A stretch of DNA of 64,000 nucleotides from Anaerolineae bacterium (GTDB lineage: Bacteria; Chloroflexota; Anaerolineae; Aggregatilineales; Phototrophicaceae). The DNA lies in the NCBI GenBank assembly GCA_022820665.1, contig JAJEFB010000022.1, forward strand, positions 1 to 64,000, in the 5' to 3' direction. Shown here one piece after another: positions 45,625-54,129 of the stretch. The position numbers and the translations under genes are program-made. How positions within the stretch are numbered: position 1 is the stretch's first letter; each line of letters opens with the position of its first letter. A model generated the notes under the pieces. That model did not search any database. It worked only from the letters and a program-made list of their open reading frames with translations, and was not told where the DNA came from.

Positions 45625-46956
45625 ATGTCGCGTTCACGCGCAGGCGCCAATTTGATACTCAACGCGCTCTTTTGGGCTCTTGCGCTGATCGGGCTGGTCC
45701 TTGCTGCCTTTGGAATCGTCCTCGATCTCTTTCCCGGAACCAGTCCTGGCTTAAACCTGCCACAGATTCTGGCGATCGTCGGCGGTCTTGCGCTGGCGGC
45801 ATGGGCCTACGCGCTGCGACGGGAGGATCTCCGTCGGCGGCGATTGGCCGCCTGGCGCAAGAACGCGCTCGCGGCGGCGGTCATCACGGCCGGCACGCTT
45901 GTCGCCCTGGAGCTGTTGCTGTCGGTTCTCAATATGTCGACCTACTTTCCGGCTCAGATTCCGGAAGAATACTACAGCGGCAAGCCCTGGAATATCTGCG
46001 ATGAGGCCGGCTGCCACTTCGACCCGGCAGTCCTGGCGGAAGCTTGCGGGTTGGGGAAAACGGAAGGTCGAAACTGCTCCCTAAATCAACAGGGATTTCA
46101 CGATACGCAAGAATTTACAGCGAGCGATGATTTGCTGGGCAAGTTCAGGATCATTGCGCTGGGCGATTCCTTCACCTTTGGCATGACGGCTGACATGGGC
46201 AAGTCCTATATCGAGAGAATTGAGGCCGATCAGGAAGACGCGGTACTGTGGAATATGGGAATCCCGGGCACGGGAACCCGGCAGGCGCTTCAGTCCTTTT
46301 CGGTATTCGGGCCGGTTATGCAGCCTGATTTGACCTTGCTCGGCTTCTACGTGAACGACTTCAAAGATAATATGGTGCCTATTCACGGCCAGAAGATGAC
46401 AGCAGACGCCGACGAAGACGAGGTCTTGTTCCGCTGGGAAGACCGTTGGGGAAACATCATTATGCTGGATCTGCCTTCCACCTGGTACTATCGCGAACAG
46501 CGGAAAGATCCGCCCGCGAGCGAGCTTGAGCGTCTCGTTGGCACCACGCGCCTGGGAACATTGGCGCTGCGTCTGTTTGACGTAATTGGCGACAGCGCCT
46601 ATGAACGCATTAGAGCAAGCAGGGAAACGGAGGTCACGCGGGACTACCTGGAAGAATTGCGCGATACAGTATCGGCACAATATGGGGGGCTCCTGGTATT
46701 GCTAATCCCGCATCGCAGCGACCTGGCATCGCCTGGCGGACACTATTCCACCGCTCTCCAGCTCATGGCGGAGCTTGAGATACCGTATATCGATCCGCGT
46801 TCAGAACTTGAAGAAAAGATCGACTACACAGCTTTACCCGATGTCCACTGGAATAACGCGGGCCACCAAAAGATGGGCCAGTTGCTGAGCCGTTGTATTG
46901 AGGCTTTTCGCGCTGATGGGAACTGGTCAGATTGTGGTCATGTAGTCTTGCCATGA
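45625..46956 (+). CDS. Membrane-anchored SGNH/GDSL hydrolase
   Basis: 443 residues. Three hydrophobic helices lie in the first ~110 residues (about 10-35, 42-60 and 75-100). An SGNH hydrolase domain follows: block I with the nucleophile Ser is IIALGDSFTFGM (about 175-186), the Gly block GIPGTGTRQ, the Asn block FYVNDFKDN, and the final Asp/His pair LPDVHWNNAGHQKM. Such anchored esterases often deacetylate or acylate cell-surface glycans. A TATAAT at 45571-45576 lies upstream, with a poor -35. GCCGCGGAGGA supplies the ribosome binding site. Confidence 0.85.
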   Translation: MSRSRAGANLILNALFWALALIGLVLAAFGIVLDLFPGTSPGLNLPQILAIVGGLALAAWAYALRREDLRRRRLAAWRKNALAAAVITAGTLVALELLLSVLNMSTYFPAQIPEEYYSGKPWNICDEAGCHFDPAVLAEACGLGKTEGRNCSLNQQGFHDTQEFTASDDLLGKFRIIALGDSFTFGMTADMGKSYIERIEADQEDAVLWNMGIPGTGTRQALQSFSVFGPVMQPDLTLLGFYVNDFKDNMVPIHGQKMTADADEDEVLFRWEDRWGNIIMLDLPSTWYYREQRKDPPASELERLVGTTRLGTLALRLFDVIGDSAYERIRASRETEVTRDYLEELRDTVSAQYGGLLVLLIPHRSDLASPGGHYSTALQLMAELEIPYIDPRSELEEKIDYTALPDVHWNNAGHQKMGQLLSRCIEAFRADGNWSDCGHVVLP

Positions 46957-47605
46957 AGGCGCCGCTATAAAAGCCAAACGTCCCAATTCATCATGGGACG
47001 CCTGGTATATTTGGGGGGTGTCCTGGTTCCATGTGGGGACAAAGAACCCGGACGTGCGATCACTCTAACATATTTAGTAATACAAGAAACGACGCGTCGC
47101 CTTTGTTAAACCTTCGCTTTTTCTACGCTTAGCCTACGCGACAATTTGCAGGGTTGTACAGTGCTTGAATACTTCAGGCGCCCTTTAAAATGGCGGATCG
47201 ACGAAGGGTCTGTTGACTGCTCCGCTAGCGCCAGCAGAAGCGTCCTACCTCAATCGAACTTCAGAGAATGTCGACGCGCAGAGGACCAATTGCCTGGAAC
47301 CCGCGTGAGCTATAGGCGCAGCGCGGGATACGCGCCAGACTGATGTAAAAGCTGTATCGAGTTTTGGATTCTCTTACCGCTTGGCAATCGCGCCGGCATT
47401 AGCCGCGCGGCAGGGGCGAGGCGCTTGCAGGCGCAGTCCATCGCGTGATTGTCCCTATGTACTGTATAGATACCTAATCGGGCTTTTGGACAGGGCAAAA
47501 TCATGATGTCGAGCGGGGCAATTCCGCTTCGCGCAATTCATATTCTACTCGTCGGGCGCTCCATCGGATCGTCCCTACCAACTATCAGGTGATTGCCATT
47601 CTTTG

Positions 47606-47663
47606 TTTCAATCGACTCCGATACACTACCGTGGCTTGGGTACTGTATCGAAATCGGTTGAAA
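47606..47663. repeat. Inverted pair of dispersed repeats, copies 4 and 5
   Basis: 47606-47630 (plus) is TTTCAATCG, then ACTCCGATACACTACC. 47639-47663 (minus) is TTTCAACCG, then ATTTCGATACAGTACC. They face each other across 8 bases, forming an imperfect hairpin. Confidence 0.7.
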
Positions 47664-47766
47664 TTAAAATAATTCATTTCACTACAAATGCGCAAAGAGC
47701 GCGGAAAGCAACAATACCGTAGAATATTCTCGGTGCTCTCGGTGTCCTCGGTGGTTAAGGTTTTTG

Positions 47767-47791
47767 TTTCAACCGAAAAGGATACACTACT
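47767..47791 (+). repeat. Dispersed intergenic repeat, copy 6
   Basis: TTTCAACCG then AAAAGGATACACTACT, identical to copy 1 (115-139) over 24 bases although almost 48 kb away. Confidence 0.8.
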
Positions 47792-47880
47792 GTAGCTTGC
47801 GGCGCGTTCCTGAAATGGGCGAACCTATGTTATCATCGCCGGAAGATCTGCACAGTCTATAAGCTCGAACCCGCAAAGCC

Positions 47881-49254
47881 ATGACGAAAAAGCGCAGCGC
47901 GTACATCTGCTCAAATTGCGGCAGACGAAGCTCCGGCTACTTCGGACGTTGCCCGCAATGCGGCGAGTTTGAAAGCATGGTTGAGCGCGTTGAGGAGGCG
48001 CCCAGGTCCCGCGCTCGGGTCCAGTATTCGAGCGGCGCTCAGCGGGTGCCCCTGCGCCTTGAGGCGGTTGGCCCGGGTGAGGAAGCGCGTCTGCCGGTGC
48101 CGATCAGCGAATTCAATCGCGTTCTCGGCGGCGGCTTGGTGCCGGGCAGCCTGGTCTTGCTCGGCGGCGAGCCCGGCGTCGGCAAATCGACGCTGGTCAT
48201 TGAATTGGCAGCGCTGCTGGCGCAGTCGGCCGGAAGAGTGCTTTATGTCAGTGGCGAGGAGAGCGCAAGCCAGATCAAAATGCGCGCCGAGCGCATGGGT
48301 CTCTCCGCGGGAGATCTCTTCCTGCTGACGGAGACCGATCTGGGCAATATCTTTGATCAGATCGCCGCTTTGGATCCCGTGCTTGTTGTGATCGACTCGA
48401 TTCAGACAACCCATACGGAAGAACTGAATTCTTCACCGGGCTTGGTAGCGCAAGTGCGAGAATGCGCCATGCGCTTGCAGGCGCTGGCTAAAGACTCAGG
48501 CCTCAGCGTGTTGATGATTGGCCATGTGACCAAAGACGGGAATATCGCCGGACCGCGGGTGCTGGAGCACATTGTTGATACCGTGCTGTACCTGGAAGGC
48601 GATCCATTTCAACAGTATCGATTGCTGCGCAGCGTCAAGAATCGCTTTGGCGCCACCAGCGAAGTGGGCGTCTTCGAGATGGCTGGGCGCGGTATGATCC
48701 AAGTGGAGAATCCCTCGCAGGTATTTCTGGAAGAACGCGTCGTCCAGGCCTCCGGTTCCGCCATCGCCATTACGATGGAAGGCACGCGACCGCTGCTGGT
48801 CGAGATGCAAGCCCTTACCAGTCCGACATCCTTCGGCAATCCCCGTCGCACGCCCAATGGCGTTGATATCAATCGCTTGCTCTTGATCAGCGCCGTTTTG
48901 AGCAAGCGAATCGGACTTAAACTCTGGGAACAGGATATTTTCGTCAATGTCATCGGCGGTATCAGGATCAGCGAGCCTGCCTCCGACCTGGCGATGGCGG
49001 TAGCTATCGCTTCGAGCTATTACGATCGCCCGGTGCCGGCGGATCTGGCGATTGTCGGAGAAGTCGGTTTGAGCGGAGAGATTCGACGGGTCGGCCAGTT
49101 AAGCATGCGCTTGAACGAAGCGCGGAAGATCGGCTTTAAGCGCGCTCTGGTCCCCAGGCTGCCGGGCAATGCTGACGATATCCCACGGGGCATCCAGTTG
49201 CTCCAGGCGCGTAATTTGTCGGGAGCCCTGCAGGTGGTCTTTTCGACCGACTGA
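47881..49254 (+). CDS. radA: DNA repair protein RadA
   Basis: 457 residues; recombination intermediate processing helicase. An N-terminal C4 zinc finger (YICSNCGRRSSGYFGRCPQC) is followed by the RecA-like ATPase with Walker A GGEPGVGKST (about 98-107) and the RadA-specific KNRFG motif (about 257), and the Lon-like C-terminal domain (about 310-455). The usual length. Convergent with asnS; only 15 bases separate the stops. Confidence 0.95.
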   Translation: MTKKRSAYICSNCGRRSSGYFGRCPQCGEFESMVERVEEAPRSRARVQYSSGAQRVPLRLEAVGPGEEARLPVPISEFNRVLGGGLVPGSLVLLGGEPGVGKSTLVIELAALLAQSAGRVLYVSGEESASQIKMRAERMGLSAGDLFLLTETDLGNIFDQIAALDPVLVVIDSIQTTHTEELNSSPGLVAQVRECAMRLQALAKDSGLSVLMIGHVTKDGNIAGPRVLEHIVDTVLYLEGDPFQQYRLLRSVKNRFGATSEVGVFEMAGRGMIQVENPSQVFLEERVVQASGSAIAITMEGTRPLLVEMQALTSPTSFGNPRRTPNGVDINRLLLISAVLSKRIGLKLWEQDIFVNVIGGIRISEPASDLAMAVAIASSYYDRPVPADLAIVGEVGLSGEIRRVGQLSMRLNEARKIGFKRALVPRLPGNADDIPRGIQLLQARNLSGALQVVFSTD

Positions 49255-49269
49255 ATCGAGATCCTTTGA

Positions 49270-50607
49270 CTAAGGGTATTTGCGGTTGAGCAGGCGCGCG
49301 TAGGGTATCGTCTCGCGCACGTGATTGAGTCCGCAGATCCAGGCTACCGTTCGCTCAATGCCGATGCCAAAACCGGCATGGGGCACCGTCCCGAATTTCC
49401 GCAGTTCAAGGTACCATTGGTAGGCTTCGCGTCCCAAGCCCATCTTGTCGATATTTTGCTCCAGCAGATCCAGTTCATGAATGCGTTCGCTGCCGCCGAT
49501 GATTTCACCATAGCCTTCGGGCGCCAGCAGATCGACGCTGCGGCAGACCTCCGGGCGTCCTTCCACCGGCGTCATGTAAAAGGCTTTGACGGCGGTAGGA
49601 TAGTTATAGACAAAGACCGGCTTGTCGAAGATCTCCGCCAGCGCGGTTTCCTGTGGGCTGCCGAAATCCTCGCCCCAGGCAATTGCCAGCTCGGCTTTCG
49701 CTTCCGGATCATCGCTCGCTTCCGCCAGCTCTTGCAGTCGTTCGACGGCGTCGTCGTAGCTGATGCGGGCAAAGGGCGCCGTGATCGCGCGCAGTTTCTT
49801 CACATCACGCTCGATTATCGCCAGTTCCTGGCTATGCTTTTCCAAGACCTGTTCCACGACGGCGGTCACCAAGCCTTCTTCGATGTCCATCAACTCTTCC
49901 AGGCTGCAAAAGGCGATTTCCGGCTCCAGCATCCAGAACTCGATCAGATGCCTGCGGGTCTTGGATTTCTCCGCGCGGAAGGTCGGTCCAAAGCAATAGA
50001 CTTTGCCAAAAGCCATGATGTTGGCTTCGTTGTAGAGTTGACCGGTCTGCGCCAGAAAAGCCTGGTCGCCAAAATAGTCGACCTCGAAAAGCGTAGTCGT
50101 TTCTTCCCCGGCCGCCGGCGTGATGATGGGCGTATCCACAAGCAAGAAACCCTGATCGTCCAGCCAGTCCCGCATCGCTTTGATGATAGTGGCGCGGATG
50201 CGTAAAATCGCCCACTGACGGTTGCTGCGCACCCATAAGTGGCGATGGTTCATCAGAAATTCGGTGCCATGTTCTTTGGGTGTGATCGGGTAATCTTCCG
50301 CCTGCTGGAGGACTTGCAGATCTCGGATACCGATTTCGAATCCCCCCGGAATCCCCGGCGCTCGCTCGTCGCGGCGGACCTCGCCCGTGATGACAACCGA
50401 AGATTCTTGTGTGAGCCCGCGGGCGATTGCGAATGACTCCGCGTCCATTTCCCGTTTGAAGGCGACGCATTGCGCCTGGCCGCTGCCATCGCGCAGAAGG
50501 ATGAATTGCAGCCTGCCTTTGCCGGTCTTGTTGTAAACCCAACCGCGCACGGTGACTTCTTGACCTGCGTAGCGGGCGATATCTTTGATCTGTATGACTT
50601 CTGCCAC
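49270..50607 (-). CDS. asnS: Asparaginyl-tRNA synthetase
   Basis: 445 residues, class IIb synthetase: N-terminal OB-fold anticodon-binding domain (about 1-110) and catalytic domain. Class II motif 2 is [21 protein letters not shown], split here ([12 protein letters not shown] then IEFWMLEPE), and motif 3 is [13 protein letters not shown] near the end. The combination of an AsnS-type DPLLYHPE-equivalent region and length fits AsnS better than AspS. GTG start with GAGGAAGG 4-5 bases upstream. Confidence 0.92.
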   Translation of the reverse strand: MAEVIQIKDIARYAGQEVTVRGWVYNKTGKGRLQFILLRDGSGQAQCVAFKREMDAESFAIARGLTQESSVVITGEVRRDERAPGIPGGFEIGIRDLQVLQQAEDYPITPKEHGTEFLMNHRHLWVRSNRQWAILRIRATIIKAMRDWLDDQGFLLVDTPIITPAAGEETTTLFEVDYFGDQAFLAQTGQLYNEANIMAFGKVYCFGPTFRAEKSKTRRHLIEFWMLEPEIAFCSLEELMDIEEGLVTAVVEQVLEKHSQELAIIERDVKKLRAITAPFARISYDDAVERLQELAEASDDPEAKAELAIAWGEDFGSPQETALAEIFDKPVFVYNYPTAVKAFYMTPVEGRPEVCRSVDLLAPEGYGEIIGGSERIHELDLLEQNIDKMGLGREAYQWYLELRKFGTVPHAGFGIGIERTVAWICGLNHVRETIPYARLLNRKYP

Positions 50608-50671
50608 GATGCCTTCCTCGGTTTGCAGTCGGTGATTTCTTCAGCCAGTATAGCATGACTGGCGGAAGCGG

Positions 50672-51736
50672 TTAATGTTGCGGCTTCACGTCAATCACAT
50701 CCCCCTCGGCAGCGCGCAGCAGCCGGTCGCCGATCGCCAAGCCCACTCCAGTTGTATCGGGAGCGCGCGCCAATATCCACTCGACGCCTCGGCTGTCAAG
50801 CGATCGCAATGCTGAAAACAAGCGCAGGGCGGCCCCATCAAGATCCAGCCCCAAGCTCTCGACTTTGACATCAAGATCGACAAACCGCGTCGCATCCTGC
50901 TCCAGCGTCATCACCCCAACATCGTCATGATCGTCGGCGAAGGACTTCATAGCTGCCCAGACAGCAAGGTCATCGTCGCCGCGAAACAGGATGACCTTCG
51001 CTCTCGGCGAGTAATGTTTGAGCATGCTGCCAGGCGACGGCGCGGCGGCTCCGTCGGTCAGATACTGGGGTTGATAAGTAAGATCTGGAACGATCGCCCG
51101 CAATGCTTCCAGCGAAACGCCGCCCGGACGCAGAACCTGCGGCGCCTCCCCAACCAAGCTGAGAATCGTCGACTCCAAGCCGATTGCCGTGCCCCCGCCA
51201 TCCAGGATGATGTCCACGCGCCCTTCCAGATCATCGGCGACATGTTGCGCCGTGGTTGGGCTGGGGCGCGAGAATCTGTTGGCGCTGGGCGCGGCAATCG
51301 GCACGCCGGCCGCCTTTATGAGCGCCAGGGCGACGGCGTGATCGGGCATGCGCGCCGCAACAGTATCCATACCGGCGGTTACATTGGCTGGCACAGCTTC
51401 ATGCTTGTTCAAGACTAGCGTCAAGGCGCCCGGCGCAAAGCGCTGGAATAGGCGATAAGCGATCTCGGGAACCGATACCGCCAAGCCCGGCAATTGGGAT
51501 AAATCAGCGATATGCACGATCAAGGGATCGTTGGCTGGGCGGCTCTTGGCGCGGAAAATCTTCTCGACGGCGGCTTCGTCAAGCGCATTGGCGCCCAGCC
51601 CATACACCGTTTCCGTAGGGAAGGCCACCAATCCGCCATTCCTGATGGTTTCGCCCGCCAATGCTATTAGGCGCGGCTCCGGGACTTGCGGATCAACCTG
51701 GAAGTATACTGTGCTGCTTGTGTATGGTTCGCGCAT
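50672..51736 (-). CDS. sua5: Threonylcarbamoyl-AMP synthase, Sua5 type
   Basis: 354 residues: a YrdC domain (about 15-210) with FPTETVYGLGANA, RAKSRPANDPL and PSANRFSRPSPTT, followed by the C-terminal Sua5 domain (about 220-350), which includes SMLKHYSPRAKVILF. It makes threonylcarbamoyl-AMP for t6A37 of ANN-reading tRNAs. ATG 51736 is preferred; a TTG 42 bases upstream also opens the frame. Just upstream of the asnS gene on the same strand, 64 bases apart. Confidence 0.92.
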   Translation of the reverse strand: MREPYTSSTVYFQVDPQVPEPRLIALAGETIRNGGLVAFPTETVYGLGANALDEAAVEKIFRAKSRPANDPLIVHIADLSQLPGLAVSVPEIAYRLFQRFAPGALTLVLNKHEAVPANVTAGMDTVAARMPDHAVALALIKAAGVPIAAPSANRFSRPSPTTAQHVADDLEGRVDIILDGGGTAIGLESTILSLVGEAPQVLRPGGVSLEALRAIVPDLTYQPQYLTDGAAAPSPGSMLKHYSPRAKVILFRGDDDLAVWAAMKSFADDHDDVGVMTLEQDATRFVDLDVKVESLGLDLDGAALRLFSALRSLDSRGVEWILARAPDTTGVGLAIGDRLLRAAEGDVIDVKPQH

Positions 51737-51828
51737 GTGCCTGGCGCAGCCTGCCTGATTGGATATACTCTTATTCAATAAACTGGCATTCGCGAAAGCG
51801 GACCGAGTCTGTTATCTTTCCTGAGCGC

Positions 51829-51882
51829 GGAATTCCTTTTCGCCAGTTGCGCGCCGAGAGGCTCTTGCCGTAGACGCTCGCT
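51829..51882 (+). repeat. Dispersed repeat, second family, two homologous segments
   Basis: 51829-51864 matches 3706-3739 and 51849-51882 (CGCCGAGAGGCTCTTG, then GACGCTCGCTG) matches 138-172. The three sites share a modular repeat of roughly 50 bases. Confidence 0.55.
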
Positions 51883-52022
51883 GGCTTGGCGGATCCCGAC
51901 GCATTGTACCATGCGGCAGTCCTTATCCATCGCGCAGATGATATCGGCAAAGGCGCTTCGCTAACGCCCGGTTAATATGGCTATCGTATCATGAGAGAGA
52001 CCAACGACGGAGAGCATACCCG

Positions 52023-52976
52023 ATGACAGTATTGGTTACAGGCGCCGCCGGATATCTCGGCAATCAGATCGTCAAAAAACTGGTCGCGCTGGGCCATCCG
52101 GTGCGGGCCATGGTGCGACGCCCGGCGAAAGCGCAATTGCGCCTGCGCGAAGTCGCCGCCAGCATCGAAATCGTCCAGGGCGACGTCACCCTGCCGGCTA
52201 GTCTGCCCCCGGTCATGGAGAATGTCAGCGCGGTTATTCACCTGGTCGCAATCGCTATGGAAAAGCGCGGGCAGACTTACGAAGAGGTCAATTTTCAAGG
52301 TACGGTCAATGTGCTCGATGCGGCGCAAGCGGCCGGCGTCAAACGATTCATCAATATGAGCCAGAACGGCGCCCGGGGCGATCTGCCCTACCGATTCCTC
52401 GCTAGCAAAGGGCGCGCCCAGGAATATGTCGCCGCCTCGACCTTGCAGTGGACAGCGCTGCGCCCCTCCGCCATCTTCGGTCCGCAAGACGAGTTCTTCA
52501 ATACTTTCGCGCGCCTGCTGAAATTGACCCCGATTGTATTTCCCTTGATCGGTGGCGGCAAAGCCGAATTCCAGCCGGTCTCCGTCCATGACGTAGTCGA
52601 GGCTGCGATTCGCAGCCTCGACGATGAAGGCGTCATCGGAATGGAATTGGCTTTGGGCGGACCGGAAGTCTTGACCCTGGGCGAAATCGAAAGGCGCATC
52701 ATCGGCGCGCTGAACACCTGGCGCCTGCTCCTGCCGGTCCCGGTCGCCGCGCTGCGCCCGGTAGTGGCTGTCATGGAAGCGATCTTGCCAGGATCTCCCG
52801 TGAGCGCCAGCTTGCTGGAATTGCTCGCCGTGCCGAATACGGTGCCGGACAATGCGCTCGTGACGCGCTTCGCTATGCAGCCTCTGCCATTTGCGGGCGA
52901 GCATATCGCCTATCTGCGGGACAATACTGTCGGCGATGCCTTCGCGAAGTTTTTCCGAGACGCTACCGTGAATTGA
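52023..52976 (+). CDS. NDUFA9-like NAD(P)-binding epimerase
   Basis: 317 residues of the atypical short-chain dehydrogenase group. The Rossmann motif is VLVTGAAGYLGNQIVKKL (about 3-20), then VQGDVTLPASLPP and VIHLVAI. The Tyr-Lys catalytic pair of classical SDRs is not clear; ASKGRAQEYV is in the right region. Similar proteins are seen as complex I assembly/NDUFA9 subunits or quinone-related reductases. GGAG 10 bases before ATG. It overlaps the convergent glycosyltransferase by 14 bases. Confidence 0.8.
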   Translation: MTVLVTGAAGYLGNQIVKKLVALGHPVRAMVRRPAKAQLRLREVAASIEIVQGDVTLPASLPPVMENVSAVIHLVAIAMEKRGQTYEEVNFQGTVNVLDAAQAAGVKRFINMSQNGARGDLPYRFLASKGRAQEYVAASTLQWTALRPSAIFGPQDEFFNTFARLLKLTPIVFPLIGGGKAEFQPVSVHDVVEAAIRSLDDEGVIGMELALGGPEVLTLGEIERRIIGALNTWRLLLPVPVAALRPVVAVMEAILPGSPVSASLLELLAVPNTVPDNALVTRFAMQPLPFAGEHIAYLRDNTVGDAFAKFFRDATVN

Positions 52977-54114
52977 CCCTCAGCAAGTCTTCGAATATGC
53001 GTCGATAGGCTGCTGTCATGGCATCGATCGAGAAGCGCGCGCAGACCTGAGCGCGCCCGGCGCGTCCCATAATTTCGCGCAAGCTGTCGTCGCGGAGCAG
53101 CCGCATTACCGCTTGAGAGAAGCCAGCGATATCGCCGGGATCGATGAGAAATCCTGTCTCGCCCTGGCGAACAGTCTCCAGCGGACCGCCGCGGTTGGTG
53201 CTCACGATTGGCTTGCCGCAAGCCATCGCCTCGAGGTTGGCTTTGCCAAAACTCTCAAACTCAGAAGCGCAGACCACCACATCCGCGGCTGCATAGACAT
53301 GCTCGACATCGTCACGAAATCCGATGTAATGCAGACGCTCGCGCAGCGCGTCATTAGCCCTCGCCATCTTCATAATCTGATCCCGATAGCGCCCGTCGGC
53401 AGCTACGCCGAAGACATTATCGCCAGCCACGATGAAACGAGCCTCCGGTTCTTGCCTTGCGACAGCTTCTGCAATTGACTGAAAGCTGTGCTGTCCCTTG
53501 ACGCGTTGAAAACGCGCGACCATGGCGACCAGGGGCGCATCGCGCGCAATGCCCAGTTCGTCGCGCAAGCAGGCTCCGTCGAGCTCCGGGTGAAATCGCT
53601 CGGTATCCACGCCCGAGTAAACTACAGGCAGTTTTTCGAGGGGCATGAAAGGGGGCTCGCCAAGAAATCCGTCCCGGATAGCGATTGAACGCGCTACCGT
53701 CTTCGGTATGTCGCGAAAGAAGTTTTGCTGCCAGGGTTTTGGCTTGAACCACCAGCCCCAGAGCGTGAAGACGAAGGGCAGCCCTGCCAGATGAGCCGCC
53801 GGGGCGATCATGGGCAAGCTGTGATAATCGCTATGCGCGAGATCGATTCGCTCCCGTTGCAGCAGCTTGGCGAAGCGCTTGACGGCGGGGAAGCGCGCCC
53901 ATAGGGGGGGAACAAAGAAGGTCGTAGCGCCGCGAAAGGGGATGATGTGGACCGGACCGACTTTTTCGCGCCAGATTTCGCTCAACTGCCCGTCAGTCGG
54001 CAGCAGCAGATGGCATTCATAGTCTTCGGCATCAAGTGAACCGGCCAGCGTCAGCAGATCTGTTTCGCCGCCGCCAAGACCGCTATACCAGGACGCGAAC
54101 AGGATACGCTTCAT
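52963..54114 (-). CDS. Family 4 glycosyltransferase
   Basis: 383-residue GT-B enzyme. MKRILFASWYSGLGGGETDL opens the N-terminal domain; VVYSGVDTERFHPE, MVARFQRVKGQHSF and the E-x7-E motif in SEFESFGKANLEAMACGKPIV mark the donor-sugar domain. Probably adds a sugar to a lipid- or surface-linked glycan. It is 15 bases downstream of the TIR-WD40 gene on the same strand, so they may be co-transcribed. Confidence 0.88.
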   Translation of the reverse strand: MKRILFASWYSGLGGGETDLLTLAGSLDAEDYECHLLLPTDGQLSEIWREKVGPVHIIPFRGATTFFVPPLWARFPAVKRFAKLLQRERIDLAHSDYHSLPMIAPAAHLAGLPFVFTLWGWWFKPKPWQQNFFRDIPKTVARSIAIRDGFLGEPPFMPLEKLPVVYSGVDTERFHPELDGACLRDELGIARDAPLVAMVARFQRVKGQHSFQSIAEAVARQEPEARFIVAGDNVFGVAADGRYRDQIMKMARANDALRERLHYIGFRDDVEHVYAAADVVVCASEFESFGKANLEAMACGKPIVSTNRGGPLETVRQGETGFLIDPGDIAGFSQAVMRLLRDDSLREIMGRAGRAQVCARFSIDAMTAAYRRIFEDLLRVNSR

Positions 54115-54129
54115 CGATATGTCCCGCTT

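Larger units (their letters stand above)
46957..47880. other. Long intergenic region upstream of radA, repeat-rich
   Basis: 924 bases without a convincing gene. It holds a small hairpin (CGTCCC/GGGACG, near 46978-47001), a GGGCGCTCC...GGATCGTCCC imperfect hairpin near 47550-47572, and three copies of the GGATACACTACC repeat. Also CGGTGTCCTCGGTGGTTAA near 47740, a phrase repeated in many bacterial intergenic regions. An extended -10 (TGT TATCAT, 47828-47836) may serve radA. Confidence 0.6.

Noticed and set aside
47146..47343. 65-residue frame in the gap upstream of radA
   Set aside because: No ribosome binding site, composition resembles the repeat-rich surroundings, no homology recognised.
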